Assembly (NCBI GenBank): GCA_963792075.1 | Contig: CAWBUW010000012.1 | Coordinates: 248,001 to 312,000, forward strand | Length of the DNA stretch: 64,000 bases | From: CAWBUW01 sp963792075 | GTDB lineage: Bacteria; Chloroflexota; Anaerolineae; Anaerolineales; UBA4823 | Direction: 5' to 3' | Shown: one piece after another, positions 1-8,462 of the stretch | Layout of the letters: every line of letters begins with the position of its first letter | Numbering within the stretch: the stretch's first letter is position 1 | Notes under the pieces: generated by a model | The model's database searches: none | The model's input: only the letters and a program-made list of their open reading frames with translations | Told to the model about the DNA's origin: nothing | Program-made: the position numbers and the translations under genes

Positions 1-1278
1 CTGGACGAGGCGGACGAAATGCTCAGCATGGGTTTCGCTGAGGATATCGAGACCATCTTGAGCGCCACACCCGAAACCCGGCAGACGGCGCTGTTCTCTG
101 CGACATTGCCCCCTGAAATCCGCAACCTGGCCAAGCGCTATTTGCGTAACCCTCAATCCGTGACGATCCAACGTGAGCAGGTAACCGGCGTGGGCATCGA
201 ACAGCGGGTGTATTTTGTGCACCAGGCTGAAAAGACAGCCGCCCTGACGCGGCTGTTTGAAAGCGAAGAAGTGCACAGCGCACTGATTTTTGTACGCACG
301 CGCGTGGCAAGCGCCGAGCTGGCCAACGCACTTTCCAGCCGTGGCTTTACGGCGGAAGTCTTGAACGGCGACCTGAACCAGGAGACACGCGAGCGCACGC
401 TGGCCCGCTTCCGCGAAGGCAAGATCAAGGTGCTGGTAGCCACGGATGTGGCCGCACGCGGCCTGGATATCGATGATATTTCGCACGTGTTCAACTACGA
501 CCTGCCGGACGACGCAGAGATCTACGTGCACCGCATCGGCCGCACAGGCCGGGCCGGAAAGACAGGTGTGGCGATCACGCTGGCAGCGCCGTATGAAAAG
601 CGCATGCTGTATGCAGTTGAGTCCTTTGCGCGCCAGAAGCTGGTGCGTACGACTATTCCCAGTGAAGAGAGTATCCGCCAGAAACGCGATGAGCAACTGC
701 AGCAGCAGGTAGCCGTCTGGCTGCAGCGCGGCCGCTGCCGGCATGAACGTGAGATCGTGGATGCGCTGGTCGAGCAGGGGCATGATCCATTGGATGTGGC
801 TGCGGCGGCGATGAAAGTGGCGCGCGCAGACGAAAAGCAGCGCCCGATTGAGTTTGTGACCGAGCTGGCGGAAGAAAGACCTTCTGACCGCGGTCTGCGC
901 GGTGCACCGCGGGGCGACTCCCGCGGTCCACGCCGCGAGCGTTATGACCGCCCGGCGCGTACAGAACGCTTTGAACGCGACGAGCGTACGCCACGGCGCG
1001 CAGGCCCGCGCCCGGTGGCAGATACACGCCGCACCGCAGATGAACCCGGCATGGTTCGCCTGAGCATGAGGATGGGCAAACAACACGGCATCCGCCCGAA
1101 CGATGTAGTTGGCGTGATTGCGGCGCATGCCAATATCCCCGGCAGCAGCATCGGTAAGATTTCCATCCTGGAGCGGAACACGCTGGTGGATGTGCCGGAG
1201 GCTTACGTGGCGCAGGTGCTGCGCACTGCCCGCCAGGCCGAAATCCGCCGGAGGCCAATCGATTTGGAATTGGCCTGA
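1..1278 (+). CDS. DEAD-box ATP-dependent RNA helicase (5'-truncated by window edge)
   Basis: ATP-dependent RNA helicase of the DeaD/CshA type, acting in RNA remodelling or ribosome assembly. The frame is open from base 1; the first residues read LDEADEML, so the Walker B DEAD box is present and the Q, Walker A and Ia motifs lie before the window. Motif III (SAT, about residues 33-35), the helicase C-terminal domain with ATDVAARGLDI, and motif VI HRIGRTGRAG follow. An Arg-rich linker then leads to a C-terminal module (about residues 345-415) that resembles the DbpA RNA-binding RRM. The gene ends at TGA just before a strong hairpin. The family is certain; the paralogue is not. Confidence 0.95.
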   Translation: MDEADEMLSMGFAEDIETILSATPETRQTALFSATLPPEIRNLAKRYLRNPQSVTIQREQVTGVGIEQRVYFVHQAEKTAALTRLFESEEVHSALIFVRTRVASAELANALSSRGFTAEVLNGDLNQETRERTLARFREGKIKVLVATDVAARGLDIDDISHVFNYDLPDDAEIYVHRIGRTGRAGKTGVAITLAAPYEKRMLYAVESFARQKLVRTTIPSEESIRQKRDEQLQQQVAVWLQRGRCRHEREIVDALVEQGHDPLDVAAAAMKVARADEKQRPIEFVTELAEERPSDRGLRGAPRGDSRGPRRERYDRPARTERFERDERTPRRAGPRPVADTRRTADEPGMVRLSMRMGKQHGIRPNDVVGVIAAHANIPGSSIGKISILERNTLVDVPEAYVAQVLRTARQAEIRRRPIDLELA

Positions 1279-1293
1279 GTTTTTATGATTATC

Positions 1294-1322
1294 AAAAGTG
1301 GGTCGTCAAGCGACCCACTTTT
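1294..1322. terminator. Bidirectional intrinsic terminator between helicase and carboxylase operon
   Basis: A perfect 12-bp inverted repeat (arms 1294-1305 and 1311-1322, loop tcaag) is bordered by A-runs on the left arm and T-runs on the right. It lies between the convergent helicase gene and the biotin carrier gene, so it can end transcription from both sides. Confidence 0.85.
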
Positions 1323-1325
1323 GTT

Positions 1326-1859
1326 TTAAAAAATTTCCACCAGCACTTCTCGCAGCGGTACAGTTTCGCCCGGCTGCACAAAGACGGCGCGCACGATGCC
1401 GGGGCGGGGAGCGCAAATTTCGTTTTGCATTTTCATCGCTTCGAGGATCAATAACGGCTGGCCGGTCGTCACGGGATCTCCCGCTTTGACGAACAGGCGC
1501 GTGATCACCCCTGGGATCGGGGATTTGATCCGCCCATCGCCCGAAACCGGATGGGTATAGCGCGCCTGCAGGTCGCGCACCTCGATGGCATGCAAGCTGC
1601 GCTGGTCGCGCAGGTTATGCAGATCGGGATCCAGGGTGACTTCATAGGGGCGCTGGTCCACCAGGTACCATTCACCCCCCGCAGAGAAGGGAACCCAGCG
1701 CAGCTCGACCGTCTCAAAAGGAACCGGCCTCTCTTCGGGGGCCTGCATCGGGCGGATGCGAGCGAGCAGAGCGCCACCGCTTTCAGCAGTGGCCGGGGGT
1801 AGGGCTGGAAGCTCGATCTCGAAAGATTGGCCGTGGATCGTGACGCCAATGCGATGCAT
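1326..1859 (-). CDS. Biotin carboxyl carrier protein of an acyl-CoA carboxylase
   Basis: Carries the biotin that is carboxylated by the biotin carboxylase and handed to the carboxyltransferase. The C-terminal ~75 residues form a biotinyl/lipoyl attachment domain with the biotinylation motif EAMKMQNE. The N-terminal ~100 residues resemble the linker found in 3-methylcrotonyl/propionyl-CoA carboxylase alpha chains, here encoded as a separate protein. It is the last gene of a three-gene minus-strand operon and starts 9 nt after the biotin carboxylase stop. Substrate (acetyl-, propionyl- or another acyl-CoA) cannot be read from this subunit. Confidence 0.9.
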   Translation of the reverse strand: MHRIGVTIHGQSFEIELPALPPATAESGGALLARIRPMQAPEERPVPFETVELRWVPFSAGGEWYLVDQRPYEVTLDPDLHNLRDQRSLHAIEVRDLQARYTHPVSGDGRIKSPIPGVITRLFVKAGDPVTTGQPLLILEAMKMQNEICAPRPGIVRAVFVQPGETVPLREVLVEIF

Positions 1860-1868
1860 AGGTTTCTC

Positions 1869-3359
1869 CTAACCAGTGAGATGGCGACTGGAACGGTGCC
1901 AGCCGCGGTTCAACCGTTCAGGGGTGACCGGCGTTGCGCCTTGTTCCTGGCGCAGAAAATTCAGCGCAGCGATCAGCGCCAGGTCGCGCAACTCATTCGG
2001 GCTGGTGGGGGGATGCGGACCGGGGTGTACTTCCAGGCTGGTGTCGTAAGCGGCACTGGCCACAGCGGGCAGGTGGGCCACGTGCTGCAACAGAGGCAGA
2101 TTGGTGGCTGGGCCCACCAGCAGGAACTCATCCAGCGCATTCTGCATGCGCACCAGGCAATCCGGACGCTGCGACGCCCAGACCGACAGCTTGGCGACCA
2201 GCGAGTCATAGATTGCAGGGATCTCACAGCCAGGCGTGAGATAGGTGTCCAGGCGCACGTCTGGGCCGCCGGGCAGGCAAAGCCGTTGGACGGCGCCCGG
2301 GCTGGGCAGGTAGTCGCGCAGCGGGTCTTCGGCATTGATCCGGCAAAGCATGGCGTGCCCGCTCAAAGTAACTTGCTCCTGGCGCCAATCCAGGCTTTCA
2401 CCCGCGGAGAGGCGAATCTGTTCCGCGGCTAGGTCGATCCGGGCGCGCAGCTCGACCAGCGGATGGTCAGTTTGCAGGCGGCCTTTGACCTCGCTGAAGA
2501 AAAAATTGCCCTGGGCATCGAGAACAAATTCTACCGAGCCCGCGCCGGGATAATGGAATAAACGAAAGATCTCTACGGCGGTGGTGCACAACTGCTCCCG
2601 TTGGGATGGATCCAGCCCAGGGGCAGGCGACTCTTGCAGCAGCTTCAGGTTGCTGTGCAGCAGCGATCCCTCACGTTCACCCAGGTGGATGACCTGGCCC
2701 TGGGCATCGGCCAGCACCTGTACAGCCAGCAGGTGGGAGGGATACAGCGCCTTTTCCAGGTAGACGCGTGGGTCGCCATACACAGCCTGGGATTCGGCCT
2801 GGGCGCGGCGCAGCACTTTTTGCAGGTGCGCCGGGTGAGTAACCAGGTGTTCGCCACGGCCGCGCCCGCCGCGGAACGATTTGATCAACACCGGGTAGCC
2901 CAACAATTCGGCGGCGGCGCTCACGGCATGACAGGTGTCTTCATCGGAGCCGGTAAAGAAAGTCGGGGCATAGGGTACAACCGGAAACCCGGCCTGGCGC
3001 ACAGTCTCCAGGCAGTCGATCTTATGCCGCAGCCGGTTGAGCACCTTCATCGGCGGGCCGATGAAGGCAATCCCCAAACGCTCGCAAGCGTAGGCGAATT
3101 CGGCATTTTCGGCCAGGAAGCCGATACCTGGATGGATGGCATCCGCGCCGCAGCGTTGGGCCAGAGAGAGCAGCGCCTGGGCGTCATTAAATCCGAGCGG
3201 GCTTTCCAGCAGGAGACTCTCGTCCGCCAGGCGGACGTGGAGCGAGGTGGCATCCACACACTGGTACACTGCCACGCAGGGGATGCCCAGGCTGCGGCAG
3301 GCCCGGATCAGGCGGACGGCGATTTCACCTCGGTTGGCGATCAGGATCTTATGATACAT
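1869..3359 (-). CDS. Biotin carboxylase subunit of acyl-CoA carboxylase (divergent active site)
   Basis: ATP-dependent carboxylation of biotin on the carrier encoded next door. It has the N-terminal domain (KILIANRGEIAVRLIRAC), the ATP-grasp domain and the C-terminal domain (CRINAEDP). Several usually invariant positions differ. The glycine-rich loop reads SFRGGRGRGEH. The segment that in AccC reads EMNTRIQVEH reads EVKGRLQTDH, so Glu288 and Arg292 are kept, Asn290 is Lys and the general base Glu296 is Asp. The RDCSxQRR stretch reads REGSLLHSN. The start MYHKIL (496 aa) is chosen because it lies 7 nt after the carboxyltransferase stop; a longer frame to 3386 would overlap that gene. Activity probable but not assured. 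Confidence 0.88.
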   Translation of the reverse strand: MYHKILIANRGEIAVRLIRACRSLGIPCVAVYQCVDATSLHVRLADESLLLESPLGFNDAQALLSLAQRCGADAIHPGIGFLAENAEFAYACERLGIAFIGPPMKVLNRLRHKIDCLETVRQAGFPVVPYAPTFFTGSDEDTCHAVSAAAELLGYPVLIKSFRGGRGRGEHLVTHPAHLQKVLRRAQAESQAVYGDPRVYLEKALYPSHLLAVQVLADAQGQVIHLGEREGSLLHSNLKLLQESPAPGLDPSQREQLCTTAVEIFRLFHYPGAGSVEFVLDAQGNFFFSEVKGRLQTDHPLVELRARIDLAAEQIRLSAGESLDWRQEQVTLSGHAMLCRINAEDPLRDYLPSPGAVQRLCLPGGPDVRLDTYLTPGCEIPAIYDSLVAKLSVWASQRPDCLVRMQNALDEFLLVGPATNLPLLQHVAHLPAVASAAYDTSLEVHPGPHPPTSPNELRDLALIAALNFLRQEQGATPVTPERLNRGWHRSSRHLTG

Positions 3360-3366
3360 GGGCTGC

Positions 3367-4911
3367 TCACATGGGGGAAATGCCATGCTTGCGGGGCAGG
3401 TGATGCTCCCGTTTGGAAAGGGTCAGCTCCAGCGCACGGATGAGCGTGCGCCGCGTCTGGCTGGGCTCGATGATGTCGTCAATCAAGCCGCGTGCCGCGG
3501 CGGCGTAGGGGTTGTTGAACCGTTTCTGGTAGTCCTGGATCAGCTCCTCGCGCCGCGCCTCCGGGTCAGGGGCACTTTTGAGGTCGGCGCGGTAAAGGAT
3601 GTTGACCGCGCCGGCAGCGCCCATCACGGCGATCTCGGCATTGGGCCAGGCATAAAGCAAATCGCCGCGCAGCCCCTTGCTACTCATCACACAGTAAGCG
3701 CCACCATAGGATTTACGTAAAATCACCATCAGCTTGGGGACGGTGGCCTCAGAGTAGGCGTAGAGCATGCGCGCTCCGTTGCGGATGATACCGGCATATT
3801 CCTGGTCTTTGCCGGGCAGGAAACCGGGGACATCTTGCAGCGTGAGCAGCGGAATATTGTAGGCATCGCAGATGCGGATGAAATGGGCCGCCTTGATCGA
3901 AGCGTTGATGTCGATACAACCGGCCAATACGAGGGGCTGGTTGGCGACCACGCCGGCTACCCAGCCGTTCAGGCGGACGAAGCCGACCACCAGGTTCTGC
4001 GCCCACAGCTCATGTACTTCCAGGAAGCGCCCGTTGTCAGCCAGGGTGGTGATCACGTTGCGTACGTCATAGGGTTTATAGGGATCGACCGGTACGATCT
4101 GCGTCAGCTCCGGGCAAGTGCGCTCGGGATCATCGCTGGGATGCAGGTAGGGTGGGTCATCCTGGTTATTGGCGGGCAGGTAAGAGAGCAGGCTGCGGAT
4201 CTGCGCCAGGCAATCGCGATCATCCGCGGCGAGGAAATGACTGACACCGCTTTCCTGGGAATGGATCATACCGCCGCCCAGATCGGCCTGGGAGATGTCT
4301 TCATTCATCACTGCTTTGACCACGTCTGGCCCGGTAATGAACATGTAAGAGTTCTCAGTCATAAAGATGAAATCGGTCAGGCCGGGTGAGTACACCGCGC
4401 CGCCCGCGCACGGGCCGAGGATCGCGCTGATCTGGGGGATGACGCCCGAGGCTTCGCAGTTGGCGTCGAAGATAGCGGCATACCCTGCCAGGCTGTCTAC
4501 GCCTTCCTGGATGCGTGCACCGCCAGAATCGTTCAGGGCAATGAAGGGGCAGCCATACTGGAGGGCCATCTTCATCGCCTTGACGATTTTCATGGCGTGC
4601 ATTTCGCCCAGAGAACCGCCCATCACGCTGGCATCTTGAGCGGCGGCAAAGACCTGGCGACCGTTGATCAGGCCATGGCCGGTAATCACACCATCGCCGA
4701 AGCGGGACTGCTTACCACCCAGGTAGGTTTCATACCGCGGCAGGACCAGGGCATCAATTTCGTTGAAAGTACCGGCGTCGAACAGCGTCTCAATGCGCTC
4801 GCAGGCGGTCAGGCGGCCCTTCTGGTGCTGCGTTTCTGCATCCTCGGGCGAGCCTTGAGAATTTTGCTTGCGGCGGCGCAGTTCTTCAATATAATTATCT
4901 ATATCGGGCAT
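3367..4911 (-). CDS. Acyl-CoA carboxylase carboxyltransferase (propionyl-CoA carboxylase beta type)
   Basis: Transfers the carboxyl group from carboxybiotin to an acyl-CoA. The 514-aa protein has the two fused crotonase-like halves of the PccB/MmdA family: an N-half with the oxyanion-hole stretch NDSGGARIQEGVDSL, and a C-half with DVPGFLPG and KSYGGAYCVMSSKG. It is the first gene of the operon carboxyltransferase - biotin carboxylase - biotin carrier, with a Shine-Dalgarno AAGGAG upstream of ATG 4911. With separate biotin carboxylase and carrier subunits the set fits a propionyl/acetyl-CoA carboxylase. No membrane decarboxylase subunit is near, which argues against a sodium pump. Substrate is inferred only. 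Confidence 0.92.
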   Translation of the reverse strand: MPDIDNYIEELRRRKQNSQGSPEDAETQHQKGRLTACERIETLFDAGTFNEIDALVLPRYETYLGGKQSRFGDGVITGHGLINGRQVFAAAQDASVMGGSLGEMHAMKIVKAMKMALQYGCPFIALNDSGGARIQEGVDSLAGYAAIFDANCEASGVIPQISAILGPCAGGAVYSPGLTDFIFMTENSYMFITGPDVVKAVMNEDISQADLGGGMIHSQESGVSHFLAADDRDCLAQIRSLLSYLPANNQDDPPYLHPSDDPERTCPELTQIVPVDPYKPYDVRNVITTLADNGRFLEVHELWAQNLVVGFVRLNGWVAGVVANQPLVLAGCIDINASIKAAHFIRICDAYNIPLLTLQDVPGFLPGKDQEYAGIIRNGARMLYAYSEATVPKLMVILRKSYGGAYCVMSSKGLRGDLLYAWPNAEIAVMGAAGAVNILYRADLKSAPDPEARREELIQDYQKRFNNPYAAAARGLIDDIIEPSQTRRTLIRALELTLSKREHHLPRKHGISPM

Positions 4912-5013
4912 TTATTGAGCTCCTTTATGCTGGATAGCACCTTTTAAAACCCTGCAAAAGGAAAGTGGAGGCGGCGTGTCTCTGAGCCCCCACTGCACAA
5001 GGAGGTTAGAAAA

Positions 5014-5511
5014 ATGGACAAGACCGATTTGCTTTTTCTATTAGATTATAGCGCCTGGGCCAATCAAAAACTGTCAAAAGCTGGAGCGCAGCTCAACCCG
5101 GAGCAATTTGCAGCGCCGCATCGTACTTCCTATGGCAGCCTGCGGGGGATCATGGTCCACCTGTTGGTGGCGCACCAGGTATGGCTCAGCCGCTGCCAGG
5201 AGGGTCGCCTGCCTGCAACGTTTCCGGCGCAGGCAGAATTTCCGGATTTTGCCAGCCTCGAGAGCAGTCTCCGCGCTGAGGTGCTTACCTGGCGCCGTTA
5301 TCTTGAAACGATGCCAGAGGCCGGTGTGCAGCGCGGCGTGGTTTACACCACCAGCCAGGGCGCTACCTTCACCCACTCACTGTGGCAGATCGTGGTACAT
5401 TTGGTCAACCACACCACCCAGCACCGCAGCGAGGCCGCCGAAGTGCTGACGGAATATGGCTGTTCGCCAGGCGACCTGGATGTGATCTGGTACATGCGGC
5501 AGGCGGCTTGA
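5014..5511 (+). CDS. DinB family protein
   Basis: Four-helix-bundle protein of the DinB/YfiT metal-binding superfamily, 165 aa, the usual size. The three candidate metal-binding histidines are visible: His in MVHLLVAH (about residue 45) and two in HLVNHTTQHR (about residues 129-133). Many members are damage-inducible or thiol-dependent S-transferases; no specific function can be given. A strong aaggagg lies 7 nt upstream of ATG 5014. The gene stands alone and runs convergent with the dCMP deaminase gene. Confidence 0.85.
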   Translation: MDKTDLLFLLDYSAWANQKLSKAGAQLNPEQFAAPHRTSYGSLRGIMVHLLVAHQVWLSRCQEGRLPATFPAQAEFPDFASLESSLRAEVLTWRRYLETMPEAGVQRGVVYTTSQGATFTHSLWQIVVHLVNHTTQHRSEAAEVLTEYGCSPGDLDVIWYMRQAA

Positions 5512-5539
5512 TCTAACGTTCTAGGACAACCTCACGCCC

Positions 5540-5974
5540 TTAGTCGCTGAGAGTGTCTGCTGCCCGGACCAGCTCCACATTGGCCAGTTTGAGGAATGCC
5601 AGGGCGTTATCATCCACGCGGTATTCGTTGCCAAAGACGATGCGCACCACGCCGGCATTGATCAGCGCTTTTGTGCAAATCAGGCAGGGGAAATGGGTCA
5701 CGTAGCAGGTCGCGCCCTTGGTCGAAACGCCGTGCAGCGCGGCCTGGATGATGGCATTTTGTTCAGCGTGAATGGTACGCACGCAGTGACCTTCGACAAT
5801 CAGGTGCCCCTCTTCATCACAGTGGGGCAGGCCAGCCGGTGAACCGTTAAAGCCGGTGGTCAGGATGCGTTTCTCACGTACAAGCACAGCGCCCACGTAG
5901 GCGCGGTCGCAGGTGCTGCGTAAGGCTACGTCATGGGCAATTTTCATGAAATAAGTATCCCAATCCGGTCGCAT
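5540..5974 (-). CDS. dCMP deaminase family protein
   Basis: Zinc-dependent deaminase converting dCMP to dUMP for dTTP supply. The 144-aa protein has the cytidine/deoxycytidylate deaminase zinc site: HAEQNAI supplies His and the catalytic Glu, and FPCLICTKALINAG supplies the two Cys ligands. The sequence is close to Bacillus ComEB-type dCMP deaminases. ATG 5974 has an AAGGAT Shine-Dalgarno. Monocistronic by position. Confidence 0.92.
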   Translation of the reverse strand: MRPDWDTYFMKIAHDVALRSTCDRAYVGAVLVREKRILTTGFNGSPAGLPHCDEEGHLIVEGHCVRTIHAEQNAIIQAALHGVSTKGATCYVTHFPCLICTKALINAGVVRIVFGNEYRVDDNALAFLKLANVELVRAADTLSD

Positions 5975-6030
5975 GGCTTATCCTTTTTTTAGAGTTTGTG
6001 CTGTGTATTATACGCAAAAAGCAGAATCCG

Positions 6031-6047
6031 GGGGGTAAAGAACCCCC
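6031..6047 (-). terminator. Possible weak terminator after the thioesterase gene
   Basis: A G5/C5 stem with a 7-nt loop lies directly after the thioesterase stop on the minus strand. A T5 tract lies about 11 nt further (6016-6020), rather far for a classical intrinsic terminator. Confidence 0.4.
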
Positions 6048-6048
6048 T

Positions 6049-6474
6049 TCATGAGCGCTCCAAGACAGCCAGGGTCAAACGGGAGATACACACCAGCCGG
6101 CCCTGCTCATCTGTAATGCGGATTTCCCAGACCTGGGTGGAGCCACCCAGGTGGATCGAGCGGGCGGTGCCCGTCACCCAGCCGCTGCGGGCGGCGCGGA
6201 TGTGGTTGGCGTTGATTTCGAGGCCTACACACACCTTTTTTTGCGAGTCAATGCACATATTCCCGGCGACCGAGCCGAGCGTTTCGGCCAGCGCAGCGGA
6301 AGCGCCGCCATGCAGCAGGCCGGCGGGTTGGAGGGTGCGTTCATCTACCGGCATGCGCGCAGTGATGTAATCCGGGCCGATCTCGGTGAATTCAATCCCA
6401 AGGTGAGCCACCATCGTGTTCTGCGAGCGGGCAGTGATCTGCTCTAGTGTGCGGGTTTCTTTCCAAATCGTCAT
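6049..6474 (-). CDS. PaaI-type hotdog-fold acyl-CoA thioesterase
   Basis: Hotdog-fold thioesterase of the PaaI/ComA2/YdiI type, predicted to hydrolyse aromatic or other acyl-CoA thioesters. The signature LLHGGASAALAETLGS carries the conserved HGG and the downstream catalytic acid of the central helix. Later comes GLEINANHIRAARSG, the usual second strand-turn. The start at 6474 (MTIWKETRT, 141 aa) is chosen because it gives the usual length and AGAGG lies about 10 nt upstream. Starts at 6495 or 6537 would add residues that look non-conserved. Confidence 0.87.
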   Translation of the reverse strand: MTIWKETRTLEQITARSQNTMVAHLGIEFTEIGPDYITARMPVDERTLQPAGLLHGGASAALAETLGSVAGNMCIDSQKKVCVGLEINANHIRAARSGWVTGTARSIHLGGSTQVWEIRITDEQGRLVCISRLTLAVLERS

Positions 6475-6514
6475 CAGTAGGTTGCCTCTGTCCATGGCTT
6501 TCAAAGAGTATACG

Positions 6515-6559
6515 TTTGTGACAAGTTTGGGCGGCAAGGCCGCCCAAACTTGTCACAAA
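6515..6559. repeat. Perfect 21-bp inverted repeat with 3-nt loop in a divergent intergenic region
   Basis: Arms 6515-6535 and 6539-6559 are perfect complements around the loop aag. The site lies between the divergent thioesterase and lipoprotein genes, where a terminator is not expected. The outer part reads TGTGACAAG/CTTGTCACA. It resembles the other very stable hairpins of the window and may be a mobile palindrome or a regulatory site. Confidence 0.8.
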
Positions 6560-6591
6560 TAGTTATGCAGCAACCGCATTATAATAGGTAT

Positions 6592-7056
6592 ATGAAACAG
6601 ATGCATAAACTGGTTTGGGTTGGTCTCTTAATAGGTGCGCTGCTGGCAGGCTGCATTCCCATCGTGTCCGTACGCACAGTAGTGATCACGCTGGCGCCGC
6701 CCCAGGCTTGCACGCTGGTGGGCTGCGTGAACTCGCTGCGGTTGAATGTGCAGGGCGTGCTGCCACAGCCGTTTGACCTGGAGGTCAACGGATCGGATGG
6801 TACACAATTAATCTCCACTTGTGATCTTGGGCGCCTGGCTGAGGGGAACGCAACCTGCGCTGACCCCCGGGTCAGCTATGACGGCAAATCGATCACGCTG
6901 CTCGAGATGGCTGCGGAAACGGTAACCGTGCATCTGGCCTGGTCGGGAGGCAGCCTGGAGCAGGCATTGACACCCAAGTACGAATGGGTTTACCCGAACG
7001 GGCCCAAGTGCGAGCCCAAGTGCTCATCAGGCCAGGCAGATCTGGTGATCCCGTAG
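6592..7056 (+). CDS. Small lipoprotein of unknown function
   Basis: 154-aa secreted lipoprotein. The start MKQMHKLVW is followed by a hydrophobic stretch and the lipobox LLAGC, so the mature protein begins at Cys21. The rest is beta-rich with several paired Cys (for example CTLVGCVNSL and CEPKCSSG) and no family that I recognise. The start at 6592 is preferred over 6550 because it places the signal peptide correctly; the ribosome site is weak. The next gene follows 32 nt downstream and may be co-transcribed. Confidence 0.75.
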   Translation: MKQMHKLVWVGLLIGALLAGCIPIVSVRTVVITLAPPQACTLVGCVNSLRLNVQGVLPQPFDLEVNGSDGTQLISTCDLGRLAEGNATCADPRVSYDGKSITLLEMAAETVTVHLAWSGGSLEQALTPKYEWVYPNGPKCEPKCSSGQADLVIP

Positions 7057-7088
7057 GGGTGACCTTCGATCCCAGGGAGGCAAGCCTT

Positions 7089-8315
7089 GTGAAACCAGAC
7101 CCGTACCCGCCTGCGCTGTGCGGCGCAGAGATGGGGACCTTTACTGAGCATACAATCGTGCACCGGCTGCCGGAGATTGCACGGCGGGTGCTTGCCGAAA
7201 ATGATTTCCGGCCTGACCAGGGATCACGCCTGGAAGCGCTGATCGCTGAAATGCCCACCGCACCGCTGCGCCCCTTGCAGGATGCGAGCGCCCCTGACGC
7301 AGGTTTGTGGAACCGGGCGCTGCCCGGCCTGGCCGGGAGCGATTGGCTGCACGCCCCCTGGTTTGCGGCAGAGATGTACTTCTTTCGCCGCATCCTGGAG
7401 GCAACGGGCTATTACCGGCCCGGGCCGGGGCAGGGATATGATCCGTATGCGCTGCAGAAACGCCAGGGACTGGCCGCGGCGCTGCCTGCATCGCGGGCCG
7501 CGGCGGAACAGGTGTGCGGTTGGCTGCACACACCCAACCGGGAAGCAGGCACCCGGGCGGAGCGGTTGGCGCAGTTGTTCAAGCTCTGCCTGTGGGGGAA
7601 CCAGGTGGATTTGAGCCTGTGGCCGGCGGGCCTGGCTGACCGGCCAGACCACGCGGATATTCAGCAAGGGGAGGCTTTCTTACTTTGCGACCAGGCGCTT
7701 CAGACGGCGGCATATCTACTCGGCCAACCCGCCGGGCGGGTCGATTTCCTGGTGGACAACGCAGGGCAGGAGCTGGTGTTTGACCTGCTGTTGGCAGCTT
7801 ATCTATTGGGCAGCGGGATGGCAAAACGGGTTGTGCTGCACCTCAAGCCGCACCCCACCTACGTCTCGGATGCTACGGTCAGCGATGTGATGCAGACACT
7901 GGCTGCGCTGCGGACGCAGGGCAGCGCGCTGGCAGAAGCCGGCGGCCGGCTGGACGGCTGGTTGAGCGCAGCACGCCTGGCGCTGAAGCCGGATTATTTT
8001 TGGACTTCACCGTATGCAGCCTGGGAGATGCCTTACAGGCTGAAGCGCAGCCTGTCACGCGCACGCCTGGTGATCTCGAAAGGCGATGCCAATTACCGCC
8101 GCCTGGTGGGAGACCGGCACTGGCCGTTTGAAACACCTTTTGCGCAGGTGCTGGGCTATTTCCCCGCGCCGCTGCTGGCGCTGCGCGTGTGCAAATCCGA
8201 GGTCATGGTAGGGCTGCTGCCCGGACAGGCGAATAGCCAGGCGCAGCGCGACGCGAACTGGTTGACGGATGGCAGGTGGGGCCTCATCCAGTGGAAAGTG
8301 AATGGGGCGCGCTAA
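7089..8315 (+). CDS. DUF89/ARMT1-like damage-control phosphatase family protein
   Basis: Member of the DUF89 family, metal-dependent phosphatases proposed to remove damaged sugar-phosphate metabolites (eukaryotic relative ARMT1). The diagnostic metal-site motifs are present: FLVDNAGQELVFD at about residues 217-229 and SKGDANYRRLVGD near 340. The 408-aa length fits. The start is taken as GTG 7089 because gggagg (7075-7080) lies 8 nt upstream; an upstream ATG at 6984 would run through the lipoprotein gene. The substrate cannot be predicted. Confidence 0.85.
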   Translation: MKPDPYPPALCGAEMGTFTEHTIVHRLPEIARRVLAENDFRPDQGSRLEALIAEMPTAPLRPLQDASAPDAGLWNRALPGLAGSDWLHAPWFAAEMYFFRRILEATGYYRPGPGQGYDPYALQKRQGLAAALPASRAAAEQVCGWLHTPNREAGTRAERLAQLFKLCLWGNQVDLSLWPAGLADRPDHADIQQGEAFLLCDQALQTAAYLLGQPAGRVDFLVDNAGQELVFDLLLAAYLLGSGMAKRVVLHLKPHPTYVSDATVSDVMQTLAALRTQGSALAEAGGRLDGWLSAARLALKPDYFWTSPYAAWEMPYRLKRSLSRARLVISKGDANYRRLVGDRHWPFETPFAQVLGYFPAPLLALRVCKSEVMVGLLPGQANSQAQRDANWLTDGRWGLIQWKVNGAR

Positions 8316-8348
8316 GCCCAGGGTGACAGCTTTCACACAGTAAGGGGC

Positions 8349-8389
8349 CTGGGGGTTTGCAGGCAGTTTCACTACCTGCAAACCCCCAG
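8349..8389. repeat. G-rich inverted repeat between tandem genes
   Basis: Arms 8349-8363 and 8375-8389 are 15-bp perfect complements (left arm begins ctgggggttt). The 11-nt centre can pair further as AGT/ACT around ttc with one mismatch. No T-run follows. It may act as a terminator for the DUF89 gene or belong to the palindromic repeats of this genome. Confidence 0.65.
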
Positions 8390-8462
8390 ATTCCTCGAAC
8401 CCGTGTTTTGCGGGTGCACAAAATGGGGGTTTAGGGGTATATTTTATACATGGAGGCGCCCT

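Noticed and set aside
653..1258. 201-codon minus-strand open frame under the helicase gene
   Set aside because: Low-complexity Pro/Arg-rich composition, shadow of the Arg-rich helicase linker.
2601..3443. 280-codon open frame on the plus strand opposite the biotin carboxylase gene
   Set aside because: It is antisense to a clearly conserved gene, shows no family motif and results from high GC content.
3367..4911. Methylmalonyl-CoA or oxaloacetate decarboxylase sodium pump
   Set aside because: The transferase subunit is of the shared family, but a biotin carboxylase is present and no membrane beta subunit is encoded nearby.
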